Source: Massiliimalia sp050943535
Lineage (GTDB): Bacteria > Bacillota > Clostridia > Oscillospirales > Ruminococcaceae
Reading direction: 5' to 3'
Assembly: GCA_050943535.1 (NCBI GenBank)
Contig: JBMNPJ010000003.1
Span: forward strand, 1 to 64,000
DNA length: 64,000 nt
The first letter of the stretch is position 1; every line of letters starts with the position of its first letter. Under the pieces are notes generated by a model. The model was given only the letters and a program-made list of their open reading frames with translations. It had not been told where the DNA came from and did no database searches. Position numbers and translations under genes: made by a program. This document shows, piece after piece, positions 23,995-31,816 of this stretch.

Positions 23995-24974
23995 GAAGCG
24001 GCAAAACTGGAAAAAAACTTGCGGGTATTTTTCTGATCTTCTGCGCCTTGTGCGGATGCAGCGGACAGAAGGAAGTCAGAGAAGAATATTTTGCCATGGA
24101 TACGGTCATTACTCTGACCGCTTATGGAAAATCCGCAGAGCAGGCAGTGAAACAGGCAAAACAGGCCATTGACAACACCGAACAGCAAATGTCCCGAACT
24201 TTAAAAGACAGCGACCTGTCCCGACTAAATCAGGCAGGACAGTTGGAAAAATCACAGCTGTCTTCCGATTTTTTGGAGTTATATCACGAAGCCTATGACA
24301 TGGCGCAGCAAACAAACGGAACCTTTGACATGACTTTGGGGGCGCTGAGCGACGTTTGGGGGGTTGGAACCGACCATCCCAGTATCCCACAAGAAGCACA
24401 GCTGCAGACGGCGATGGAGCATTGCGGATGGGAAAAAATTGAGGAAACTGAAACCCAAATTGATCTGCACGGTGTTAGCTTAGACTTTGGTGGAATTGCC
24501 AAGGGATGGGCATCAGACCGTGCAGCAGAAGCAGTAAAAGAAGCCGGCTGTGACAGCGCGTTGTTGTATTTGGGCGGCAATGTGTGGGCCGTGGGGGATC
24601 ACCAGGGAGAACCCTGGAAAATTGGAATTGCTGATCCAAAAGATACAGGAAAACTGGTGGGATATTTAACAGTAACGGACTGTGCTGTGGTAACTTCCGG
24701 GGATTATCAGCGCTATTTTGAGCAATCCGGCAAGCGGTATCATCACATTTTGGATCGCAGTACCGGATATCCTGCTGAGAGCGGACTGTCTTCTGTTACT
24801 GTGATCAGTTCCAGCGGAACCCAGGCAGATGCTTTGTCCACGGCGTGTTTTGTATCCGGTCTGGAGGATGGAATGGAGCTGGTCCAGCAGTGGGATGCCC
24901 AAGCGGTATTTGTAACCGATACTGGAGAAGTTGTGTGTACACCAGGGGCGGAGAAAATTTTTGTTCCGTCATAA
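23991..24974 (+). CDS. apbE: FAD:protein FMN transferase (ApbE)
   Basis: 327 residues. A lipoprotein signal ends in ALCGC (Cys about 22). ApbE motifs follow: FAMDTVITLTAYG, TNGTFDMTLGALSDVWG, LDFGGIAKGWASDRAAEA, LLYLGGNVWAVG, TSGDYQRYFE, HHILDRSTGYPAE and the metal-binding GTQADALSTACFV. It attaches FMN to Thr/Ser of exported redox proteins. ATG 23991 overlaps the DUF3048 stop; the longer frame to 23862 lies inside that gene. The following NusG-II and Gx genes suggest a dedicated flavin electron-transfer locus. Confidence 0.93.
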   Translation: MRSGKTGKKLAGIFLIFCALCGCSGQKEVREEYFAMDTVITLTAYGKSAEQAVKQAKQAIDNTEQQMSRTLKDSDLSRLNQAGQLEKSQLSSDFLELYHEAYDMAQQTNGTFDMTLGALSDVWGVGTDHPSIPQEAQLQTAMEHCGWEKIEETETQIDLHGVSLDFGGIAKGWASDRAAEAVKEAGCDSALLYLGGNVWAVGDHQGEPWKIGIADPKDTGKLVGYLTVTDCAVVTSGDYQRYFEQSGKRYHHILDRSTGYPAESGLSSVTVISSSGTQADALSTACFVSGLEDGMELVQQWDAQAVFVTDTGEVVCTPGAEKIFVPS

Positions 24975-24983
24975 GGGGGCGCT

Positions 24984-25370
24984 ATGAGGAGTAAAGCCAA
25001 ATGGCTGAAAAAAGGGGATTTTATCATAGCCGCTGTGATTGTTTTGGCTGCGGCGGGGAGTGTTTTTCCATTTCTTTTGGAAAATTCCTCAAAAAAATAT
25101 TGTGTGATTACAAAAGATAATGTTATAATAAAACAGGTAGAATTAACCAATCATACAACACAAACCGTACAGGTGGACGGCGATTACCACAATATCGTAC
25201 AGATTCAGGATGGAGCAGTATGGGTTTCCCAGTCTGATTGTCCCAATCAGCTGTGCGTACACTCGGCGCCCATTTCTCACAGCGGACAGGCTATTGTATG
25301 TTTGCCAAACCGTGTTCTGGTTCGGATTGTTTCTTCCGGCGAACAGGAGGTGGATGTGGTTGTACAATAA
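24984..25370 (+). CDS. NusG domain II protein (EetA-like), membrane anchored
   Basis: 128 residues. One N-terminal membrane helix (FIIAAVIVLAAAGSVFPFLL) is followed by an extracytoplasmic NusG-II beta domain with two conserved cysteines in SQSDCPNQLCVHSAPISHSG and ending AIVCLPNRVLVRI. Such proteins accompany Gx transporters and ApbE in flavin-based extracellular electron-transfer loci. There is a nine-base gap after apbE. The downstream Gx gene begins inside its last codons. Confidence 0.82.
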   Translation: MRSKAKWLKKGDFIIAAVIVLAAAGSVFPFLLENSSKKYCVITKDNVIIKQVELTNHTTQTVQVDGDYHNIVQIQDGAVWVSQSDCPNQLCVHSAPISHSGQAIVCLPNRVLVRIVSSGEQEVDVVVQ

Positions 25371-25905
25371 CAGGTCTTCTGCATGGCAGGCAGCGTTGAT
25401 GGGTATGTTGGCGGCGCTTGCGTTAGCCTTGTCCTGGCTGGAACGGATGATCCCTTTGGAATTGTTCATTCCAATTCCCGGGCTTCGGCTGGGATTTGCC
25501 AATATTGTGGGGATGTTTGCACTGTTTTATCTGTCTCCCAGGATGGCGTTTGGGGTGGTCATGTGCCGATGTGGAATTCAGGCCATGCTGTTTGGAACCT
25601 TGAGTAGTTTTTTGTTCAGCTCCAGCGGAGGAATCCTCTCTTTTGGAGTGATGCTCCTGCTGATTCGCAAAGGCAGAAATCTTTCGGTATTTGGGGTCAG
25701 CATGGCAGGTGCGGCGGCGCACAATTTGGGACAGGTTTTGTGTGCGGCAGGATATTTTCAGTCACTGTCGCTGCTTTCTTATTTATCGGTACTGCTGATT
25801 TTATCCATTCCAGTGGGACTGTTTACCGGTTTTGTGGCAAGATTGGTATTTTCTAAGCTTCATATTCAGCCGGAATGTCCGGCTTCTCGTTTCTTATTAC
25901 AGTGA
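25354..25905 (+). CDS. Gx transporter family protein (EetB-like; heptaprenyl synthase component I family)
   Basis: About 183 residues with five to six membrane helices: WQAALMGMLAALALALSWLE, then IPGLRLGFANIVGMFALFY, which is the family signature, and FGTLSSFLFSSSGGILSFGVM. Family names vary (Gx transporter, heptaprenyl diphosphate synthase component I); a transport or quinone-linked role is likely. The start is ambiguous: ATG 25354 is three bases from AGGAGG, while TTG 25360 has an ideal nine-base spacing. It overlaps the NusG-II gene by 17 bp. Confidence 0.85.
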   Translation: MWLYNNRSSAWQAALMGMLAALALALSWLERMIPLELFIPIPGLRLGFANIVGMFALFYLSPRMAFGVVMCRCGIQAMLFGTLSSFLFSSSGGILSFGVMLLLIRKGRNLSVFGVSMAGAAAHNLGQVLCAAGYFQSLSLLSYLSVLLILSIPVGLFTGFVARLVFSKLHIQPECPASRFLLQ

Positions 25906-25915
25906 GGTGTTGACG

Positions 25916-26992
25916 ATGGCAAAAAGAATTGGTATTTTGACAAGCGGCGGGGATTGTCCCGGTTTGAATGCTGTTATCCGCGGTGTGGCAAAAGCCGCTT
26001 ATGAACAGATGGATGACGTCCAGATTGTTGGCATTATCGATGGCTACCGGGGTTTGATCAACGGTGAATATAAAGAAATGAAAGAGTCTGATTTTTCAGG
26101 GATTTTGACTTTGGGCGGAACCATTTTAGGAACTTCCCGTCAGCCGTTTAAGAAAATGCGGGTCATTGAAGAAGACAATGTAGATAAAGTCAAAAACATG
26201 AAGCAGAACTACAAGAAAATGGGGTTGGATTGCCTTTTGATTTTAGGGGGTAACGGAACCCATAAAACAGCAGCTCTGCTGTCAGAAGAAGGGCTGAATG
26301 TTATCGGTCTGCCGAAAACCATCGACAACGACCTGTATGGTACCGATGTTACATTTGGATTCCATACTGCACTGGACATTGCAACCGAATCCATTGACCG
26401 AATCCACACAACCGCTGCCAGCCATGGACGGGTAATGCTGGTGGAAATCATGGGTAATAAAACCGGTTGGCTGACCCTGCATGCTGGAATTGCCGGCGGT
26501 GCGGACATTATTTTGCTTCCGGAAATCCCGTTTGATATGGACAAAGTGGCTCAGGCAGTTACCCGCCGTGCAGAAAATGGAAAAGCATTTTCTATTGTAG
26601 CGGTTGCAGAAGGAGCTATGACCCGGGAAGAAGCGGAATTGAAACGGAAAGAACGGATGAGACTCCGCGCAGAAGCAGGATATAAGACCATTTCTGATAA
26701 ACTGGCTTCTTACATTGAAGAAAAGACTGGCTGTGAAACCCGTGTGGTTGTTCCAGGACATCTGCAAAGAGGCGGTACCCCTTCTGCATATGACCGGGTA
26801 CTTTCCACTCAGTTTGGGGCTTATGCTGCAAAACTCATTAAACAGAAAACCTATGGGGTAACAGTTGCCATGGTAAAAGGCGTGGTTACTCAGAATCCTC
26901 TGTCCGAAATTGCGGGCAAAGCAAAACTGGTTTCTCCTGACGACCAGATGATCCGTGTGGCAAAAGATATGGGTATTTCTTTTGGTGACTGA
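25916..26992 (+). CDS. pfkA: 6-phosphofructokinase
   Basis: 358 residues. Motifs are ILTSGGDCPGLNAVIRG (phosphate loop), IIDGYRGLING, the catalytic PKTIDNDLYGTD, EIMGNKTGWLTLHAGIAGGAD, LLPEIPFD and PGHLQRGGTPSAYDR. It phosphorylates fructose-6-P in glycolysis. The nucleotide loop reads LGGNGTHKT (Asn about 113), where E. coli PfkA has GGDGS. The following glycine points to ATP rather than pyrophosphate, but the donor is not certain. GAGGTG is seven bases before ATG 25916, eleven bases after the Gx stop. Confidence 0.93.
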   Translation: MAKRIGILTSGGDCPGLNAVIRGVAKAAYEQMDDVQIVGIIDGYRGLINGEYKEMKESDFSGILTLGGTILGTSRQPFKKMRVIEEDNVDKVKNMKQNYKKMGLDCLLILGGNGTHKTAALLSEEGLNVIGLPKTIDNDLYGTDVTFGFHTALDIATESIDRIHTTAASHGRVMLVEIMGNKTGWLTLHAGIAGGADIILLPEIPFDMDKVAQAVTRRAENGKAFSIVAVAEGAMTREEAELKRKERMRLRAEAGYKTISDKLASYIEEKTGCETRVVVPGHLQRGGTPSAYDRVLSTQFGAYAAKLIKQKTYGVTVAMVKGVVTQNPLSEIAGKAKLVSPDDQMIRVAKDMGISFGD

Positions 26993-27037
26993 GCATAAAA
27001 ACAAATTACCTTCGGATTATGTCCGGAGATAATGAAA

Positions 27038-27082
27038 AGCGGCAGTAAGGTGACGGACAGCATCTGCCGGCACTTTGCCGCT
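27038..27082 (+). terminator. Hairpin after pfkA, possible terminator
   Basis: AGCGGCA (27038-27044) pairs with TGCCGCT (27076-27082), with GTG/CAC inside, followed by GTCTTAATAAATT. The T run is weak. Confidence 0.45.
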
Positions 27083-27123
27083 GTCTTAATAAATTCACAA
27101 GATACAACAAGGAGGACGTTTCC

Positions 27124-27861
27124 ATGAATGTAACTGTTTGGAACGAAAACATTGACGAAGCGAATGGAAGAGAGGAAGTATTAGCAGTACATCCTCACGG
27201 AATTCACAACACAGTAAAAGATATTATTGAAGAATTAGGCGGCGATGTTCATGTACGTACTGCTACATTACAGGAACCGGAATGCGGTTTAACCGATGAA
27301 GTGTTAAATCATACCGATGTACTGGTATGGTGGTCACATCAGGGACATGACCAGGTTCCGGATGAATTGGTGAAAAAGATTCATCATCGGGTATTGGCTG
27401 GTATGGGTCTGATTTTGCTCCACTCTTCTCACTATTCTAAGCTGTTAAAACAGATTTTGGGTACTACTGGGGATCTGCAGTGGAGAGACAACACCTATGA
27501 GCGGCTGTTCTGCATCAATCCGTCTCATCCAATCGCAGAAGGAATTCCGGAAAGCTTTGAATTGGGCACTGAAGAATGTTATACCGAATACTTTGATATT
27601 CCAAAACCGGATGATGTTATTTTCTTAGGCTGGTTTGATATTGGAAACGTATTCCGCAGCGGTTGTACCTGGACCAGAGGATACGGAAAAATCTTCTATT
27701 TCCAGCCAGGTCATGAAACCAACCACTCTTACTTTAATCCTTATGTTCGCCGGATTATTCAAAACGGTGTGCGCTGGGTTTGCCCGAAAGTGTACAAAGA
27801 AGAATTTGGCGCACCTCATATTGATGTTACTTTGGAAGAAAAGAGAAAAATGGCAGAATAA
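27124..27861 (+). CDS. ThuA-domain protein (trehalose-utilization type)
   Basis: 245 residues with the ThuA glutamine-amidotransferase-like fold: VLAVHPHGIHNTVKDII, LVWWSHQGHDQVPDELV, LILLHSSHYSKLLKQ, GTEECYTEYFDIP and IFYFQPGHETNHSYFNP. ThuA-like proteins act in disaccharide use and possibly in 3-keto-sugar metabolism; the reaction is unproven. AAGGAGGA lies nine bases before the ATG. It stands alone between pfkA and the alaS leader, with a hairpin after its stop. Confidence 0.88.
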   Translation: MNVTVWNENIDEANGREEVLAVHPHGIHNTVKDIIEELGGDVHVRTATLQEPECGLTDEVLNHTDVLVWWSHQGHDQVPDELVKKIHHRVLAGMGLILLHSSHYSKLLKQILGTTGDLQWRDNTYERLFCINPSHPIAEGIPESFELGTEECYTEYFDIPKPDDVIFLGWFDIGNVFRSGCTWTRGYGKIFYFQPGHETNHSYFNPYVRRIIQNGVRWVCPKVYKEEFGAPHIDVTLEEKRKMAE

Positions 27862-27872
27862 GAGCGCTAAAA

Positions 27873-27900
27873 GAGCCATGGCAGGTTACTGCCATGGCTC
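27873..27900 (+). terminator. Hairpin terminator after the ThuA gene
   Basis: GAGCCATGGCAG (27873-27884) pairs perfectly with CTGCCATGGCTC (27889-27900). Only a short T-rich stretch follows. Confidence 0.6.
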
Positions 27901-28063
27901 GATTTGTCTATAAAGGATATTACAAGAAAAAATTGTACAAATTTTTGTCTTTTGGGATATCTAAGGGGGAGCAAAAGTCCGCAGGACTATTGCGTGAATT
28001 CCTTAGCGGTATTTATACCGCGTATGTCGGAGACAAATTTTTAATTTTTTATGCAGGCTTACG

Positions 28064-28140
28064 GCGGACAGTGTCCGCTAACTACACCTGCATGGGCAAG
28101 CTGCCGCCCCCCCAATGTCGCTACGCTTGTGTTCTATCGG
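28064..28140. repeat. Dispersed intergenic repeat, copy 1 (partial)
   Basis: Contains the palindrome GCGGACAGTGTCCGC (28064-28078) and the CAATG(T)CGCTACGCT core with TTCTATCGG (28113-28140). Related modules lie near 31.7, 42.3 and 56.9 kb. The rest of 27901-28255 is AT-rich, with no gene seen. Confidence 0.65.
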
Positions 28141-28255
28141 TTGAGAGAAAACCATTTTTGCAATATAGTTTTCTCTGGTTATTTTTGCTTTCACAACTTT
28201 GAAATTTTATTTTTCAAAAAATCTGTGTATTCCTTACAAAAACAAACCGGATTGG

Positions 28256-28284
28256 TTGACAAACTGGAAGGACAAATCTATAAT
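28256..28284 (+). promoter_or_regulatory. Promoter of the alaS leader
   Basis: TTGACA (28256-28261), 17 bp, TATAAT (28279-28284). Transcription should start near 28291, at the 5' end of the T-box. Confidence 0.88.
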
Positions 28285-28290
28285 GATTTT

Positions 28291-28546
28291 ATATGAAAAA
28301 TGCGTTGAAAGGACCAACTGAACGGATTGGTTTTCAGAGAGAGGGCCGGCTGGTGAAAGACCCTTATTCCGCAGTTCAGACGCCATCCTGGAGCTGCCGG
28401 TGAAGAACCGGACGGCAACTCCCCGTTACGGAGTAAATAAAGCGGCTGTGTCCCTTTTTGGATGCAGCAATTTGGGTGGTACCACGGAAACTGAAAGAGC
28501 CTTCGTCCCATAATGTCTATTATGGAACATGGCTCTTTTTTATTTT
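28291..28546 (+). promoter_or_regulatory. T-box leader (alanine type)
   Basis: A classic T-box. Stem I holds CAGAGAGAGG and CCGGCTGGTGAAAG. A GCC specifier (Ala) is plausible at 28382-28384, before CTGGAGCTGCCGG. The T-box is GGGTGGTACCACGG (28474-28487), whose TGGT would pair with the tRNA ACCA end (discriminator A). The competing terminator pairs AAAGAGCC (28494-28501) with GGCTCTTT (28531-28538) followed by a T run. Uncharged tRNA-Ala would turn on alaS. Confidence 0.93.
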
Positions 28547-28580
28547 ATCTAAAATAATAAATGTTAAGGAGAGAAAACAT

Positions 28581-31211
28581 ATGGAATGGATGGGACTGAA
28601 CGAACTGAGAGAAAAGTTCCTGAGCTTTTTTGAAAGCAAAATGCACACACGTCTGCCAAGCTTTCCGCTGATTCCGCAGAACGACAATAGCCTCCTGCTG
28701 ATTAACTCCGGGATGGCTCCAATGAAAAAATGGTTTTTGGGACAGGAAACTCCGCCCAGCAAACGGGTAACCACCTGTCAGAAATGTATCCGTACTCCGG
28801 ATATTGAAAACGTAGGGAAAACTGCTCGTCACGGTACTTTCTTTGAAATGCTGGGGAACTTCTCCTTCGGCGATTACTTTAAACACGAAGTAACCCAGTG
28901 GGCATGGGAATTTATCACCAAGGAACTGAAACTGCCGGAAGATCGTCTGTGGGTTTCTATCTATGAAGATGACGATGAAGCAAAAGATATCTGGGTAAAC
29001 GAAGTAGGGGTAGACCCAAGCCACATTGTCCGCATGGGCAAAGAAGACAACTTCTGGGAAATCGGCGCAGGTCCTTGCGGTCCATGTTCTGAAATCTATT
29101 TTGACCGTGGCGTGGAAAAAGGCTGCGGCAAACCAGACTGTCGGGTAGGCTGTGACTGTGACCGTTTTGTAGAATTCTGGAACCTGGTGTTCAGCCAGTT
29201 TGACGGAGACGGCAATGGCAACTATACCCCAATGGAACACCCAAACATTGATACCGGGATGGGTCTGGAACGTATTGCCTGCATTATGCAGGGGGTAGAC
29301 AACCTGTTTGAAGTAGACACCATTCAGAATATTATGAAACACATCAGTGAAATCGCAGGGGTAAAATACCACGAAGATGCAACCAAAGATATTTCTCTGC
29401 GCGTGATCACTGACCATATCCGCAGCACCGTATTTATGTTGGCAGATGGGGTAACTCCTTCCAACGAAGGCCGCGGCTATGTTCTGCGCAGACTGCTTCG
29501 CCGTGCTGCTCGCCATGGACGTTTGCTGGGAATTACCGAACCGTTCCTGTATAAAGTAGTAAAAACCGTTGCAAAAGAAAATGAAGTGGCATATCCGGAA
29601 CTGACCGAAAAACTGCCATATCTGGAAAAAACCATCAAGTTTGAAGAAGAAAACTTTAACCGCACCATTGACAAGGGCTTTGAAATTCTGAACCAGTTTA
29701 TTGATGAACTGGAAGAAAATAAAATGAAAGTTCTGTCTGGGGAAAATGCGTTTAAACTGTATGATACCTACGGATTCCCAATTGATTTGACCCGTGAAAT
29801 TATCGGAGAACGGAATCTGGAACTGGATGAAGATGCATTCTTAAAACTGATGAACCAGCAGAAAGAACGTGCAAGAAAAGCACGGATGTCTCAGGAAACC
29901 ATTGCTTGGGCAGATGAAGTGCTGGAACTGGATACCAAAACTGAATTTGTAGGCTATACCGATCTGGAAACTCAGGGCAAAGTACTGGCAATTTTGGTTG
30001 ATAATGAAAGTGTTAACTCCGCAGTAGCTGGCCAGAAAGCAACCATTGTATTTGATAAAACCTCTTTCTATGCAGAAAGCGGCGGACAGGTTGCAGATAA
30101 AGGTCAGTTTGTAGGGGAAGGATTCAGCGGTGCTGTATTGGATGTACAGAAGACCAATACCGGACTGTATCTGCACTCCTGTGAAATGATGGAAGGAACC
30201 ATTTCTGTAGGCGATACTGCAACCCTGAAAGTGGCAAAAGCTGTTCGCAGCTCTATTATGAGAAACCATACAGCAGCTCACCTTCTGCAGGCAGCTTTGC
30301 GGGAAGTTTTGGGCGAACATGTTCATCAGGCAGGACAGCTGGTTAACGCTCATACTCTGCGGTTTGACTTCTCTCATTTTGAAGCTATGACAAAAGAAGA
30401 ATTGAGCAAAGTAGAACAGCTGGTAAATACCAAGATTTTTGAAAGCATTCCGGTAACAGTGAAAGAAATGCCGATTGAAGAAGCGAAAAAGACCGGTGCA
30501 ATGGCTCTGTTTGGTGAAAAATACGGCGATGTTGTTCGGGTTGTCAGCGCAGGAGACTTTTCTGTAGAATTCTGTGGTGGTACTCATGTAGACAATACTG
30601 CAAAACTGGGACTGTTTAAAATTGTCAGCGAATCTTCTGTTGCTGCCGGTGTCCGCAGAATTGAAGCGAAAACTGGCCCAATGATTCTGGAACTGCTTTT
30701 GGATGCTTCCAATACCATCAATCAGGCAGCAGCACATCTGAAACTGTCCAATCCAGCAGAACTGGTAGATAAATGTGCTTCCCTGATGGCAGAACTGAAA
30801 GAAAAGAATCATGAAATTGCTCAGCTGAATGAAAAGCTGGCTTCCATGAAATTTGGAGATATTCTGAAAAATGCCAAAGAAATCAAAGGTATGAAAGTGG
30901 TTTCTGCAATGCTCAGCGATGTAAAAGTGGATGCTCTGCGCACCATGGGTGACCGTGTGAAAGAAAATGATCCGAATGTCATTGCAGTATTTGTCAGCGT
31001 TTGTGACGGCAAAGGAAATATGCTTTGTGTTTGCGGAAAAGACGCAGTAAAAGCTGGCGCTCATGCAGGCAAAATTGTCAAAGAAGTAGCGGCAGTAACC
31101 GGCGGTAAAGGCGGCGGACGTCCTGACAACGCAATGGCTGGGGTAGGAGACACCACCAAAGTGGATGAAGCATTGATGGCAATTCCGGAAATTTTGGAAA
31201 AACTGCTGTAA
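28581..31211 (+). CDS. alaS: Alanyl-tRNA synthetase
   Basis: 876 residues, complete. The class II catalytic domain starts MEWMGLNELREKFLSFFES and has SGMAPMKKWFLG, RTPDIENVGKTARHGTFFEM and GMGLERIA. The editing domain has the zinc motif HTAAH (in NHTAAHLLQAAL) and CGGTH. The C-terminal DHHA1 domain ends with GGKGGGRPDNAMAGV. It charges tRNA-Ala. AAGGAGAG is eight bases before ATG 28581; longer frames run back into the T-box. Expression is controlled by the alanine T-box upstream. The HIT gene follows after 37 bp. Confidence 0.97.
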   Translation: MEWMGLNELREKFLSFFESKMHTRLPSFPLIPQNDNSLLLINSGMAPMKKWFLGQETPPSKRVTTCQKCIRTPDIENVGKTARHGTFFEMLGNFSFGDYFKHEVTQWAWEFITKELKLPEDRLWVSIYEDDDEAKDIWVNEVGVDPSHIVRMGKEDNFWEIGAGPCGPCSEIYFDRGVEKGCGKPDCRVGCDCDRFVEFWNLVFSQFDGDGNGNYTPMEHPNIDTGMGLERIACIMQGVDNLFEVDTIQNIMKHISEIAGVKYHEDATKDISLRVITDHIRSTVFMLADGVTPSNEGRGYVLRRLLRRAARHGRLLGITEPFLYKVVKTVAKENEVAYPELTEKLPYLEKTIKFEEENFNRTIDKGFEILNQFIDELEENKMKVLSGENAFKLYDTYGFPIDLTREIIGERNLELDEDAFLKLMNQQKERARKARMSQETIAWADEVLELDTKTEFVGYTDLETQGKVLAILVDNESVNSAVAGQKATIVFDKTSFYAESGGQVADKGQFVGEGFSGAVLDVQKTNTGLYLHSCEMMEGTISVGDTATLKVAKAVRSSIMRNHTAAHLLQAALREVLGEHVHQAGQLVNAHTLRFDFSHFEAMTKEELSKVEQLVNTKIFESIPVTVKEMPIEEAKKTGAMALFGEKYGDVVRVVSAGDFSVEFCGGTHVDNTAKLGLFKIVSESSVAAGVRRIEAKTGPMILELLLDASNTINQAAAHLKLSNPAELVDKCASLMAELKEKNHEIAQLNEKLASMKFGDILKNAKEIKGMKVVSAMLSDVKVDALRTMGDRVKENDPNVIAVFVSVCDGKGNMLCVCGKDAVKAGAHAGKIVKEVAAVTGGKGGGRPDNAMAGVGDTTKVDEALMAIPEILEKLL

Positions 31212-31248
31212 TACAGCTTTTCAATGATTTTGGAAAGGAGGAAGTCTG

Positions 31249-31590
31249 ATGGCTGATTGTTTATTCTGTAAGATTATCGCAGGAGAAATTCCGTCCAAAA
31301 AGATCTATGAAGATGACCTGTGCTATGCTTTTTATGACATTGATCCGCAGGCACCGGTTCATTTTCTGGTAGTTCCTAAAGCGCATATTTCCAGCGCAGA
31401 CGAACTGACCGAAGAAACAGCTCCGGTAGTGGGACATATTTTTCTGGTTATTTCCAAGCTTGCTAAGGAATTGGGACTGGAAAAAGGATATCGGATTGTG
31501 AACAATATTGGCGAAGACGGTGGTCAGACTGTGAAGCACCTGCACTTCCATGTGTTGGGCGGCAGAAGTCTGGCATGGCCTCCAGGATAG
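31249..31590 (+). CDS. HIT-family nucleotide-binding protein
   Basis: 113 residues. It begins CLFCKIIAGEIPSKKIYEDD and ends with the histidine triad KHLHFHVLGG. HINT-type HIT proteins hydrolyse purine nucleoside phosphoramidates such as AMP-lysine or aminoacyl-AMP, which fits its place just after alaS (an aminoacyl-adenylate former). CxxC residues at 5-8 are those of zinc-binding HINT relatives. AAAGGAGGA precedes the start. A very strong terminator follows. Confidence 0.93.
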   Translation: MADCLFCKIIAGEIPSKKIYEDDLCYAFYDIDPQAPVHFLVVPKAHISSADELTEETAPVVGHIFLVISKLAKELGLEKGYRIVNNIGEDGGQTVKHLHFHVLGGRSLAWPPG

Positions 31591-31609
31591 TAGAAAATAG
31601 GAAAAGAGA

Positions 31610-31648
31610 AAGGGCGCGTTGCAGAATTTTGTTCTGCAACGCGCCCTT
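31610..31648. terminator. Terminator after alaS-HIT
   Basis: AAGGGCGCGTTGCAGAA (31610-31626) pairs perfectly with TTCTGCAACGCGCCCTT (31632-31648). AGCTTTT follows. Confidence 0.85.
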
Positions 31649-31654
31649 AGCTTT

Positions 31655-31815
31655 TACCGGGGGTTCACACCTCACTGGACCGCCTGGCGGGCGGGCAGCG
31701 CCCGCTGGCAATAACGCTTCGCTCATACCCTGTCAGTAAAGGGGAAACATTAGGAAATTTGAACTCGGCTGGCAAAATACGAGCGTAGCGTCTGTGATCC
31801 ACCGCCAGGTGGTTC
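31655..31815. repeat. Dispersed intergenic repeat, copy 2
   Basis: Holds GGGGGTTCACACC, CCGCCTGGCGG, a GCGGGCAGCGCCCGC palindrome, the core CAATAACGCTTCGCTCATA (from 31709) and an inverted core TACGAGCGTAGCG (31779-31790). It ends with the palindromic CCGCCAGGTGG. The same modules recur near 42.3 and 57.0 kb. It lies between two convergent genes. Confidence 0.7.
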
Positions 31816-31816
31816 T

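Noticed and set aside
29841..31064. 407-residue minus-strand frame
   Set aside because: Antisense shadow of alaS.
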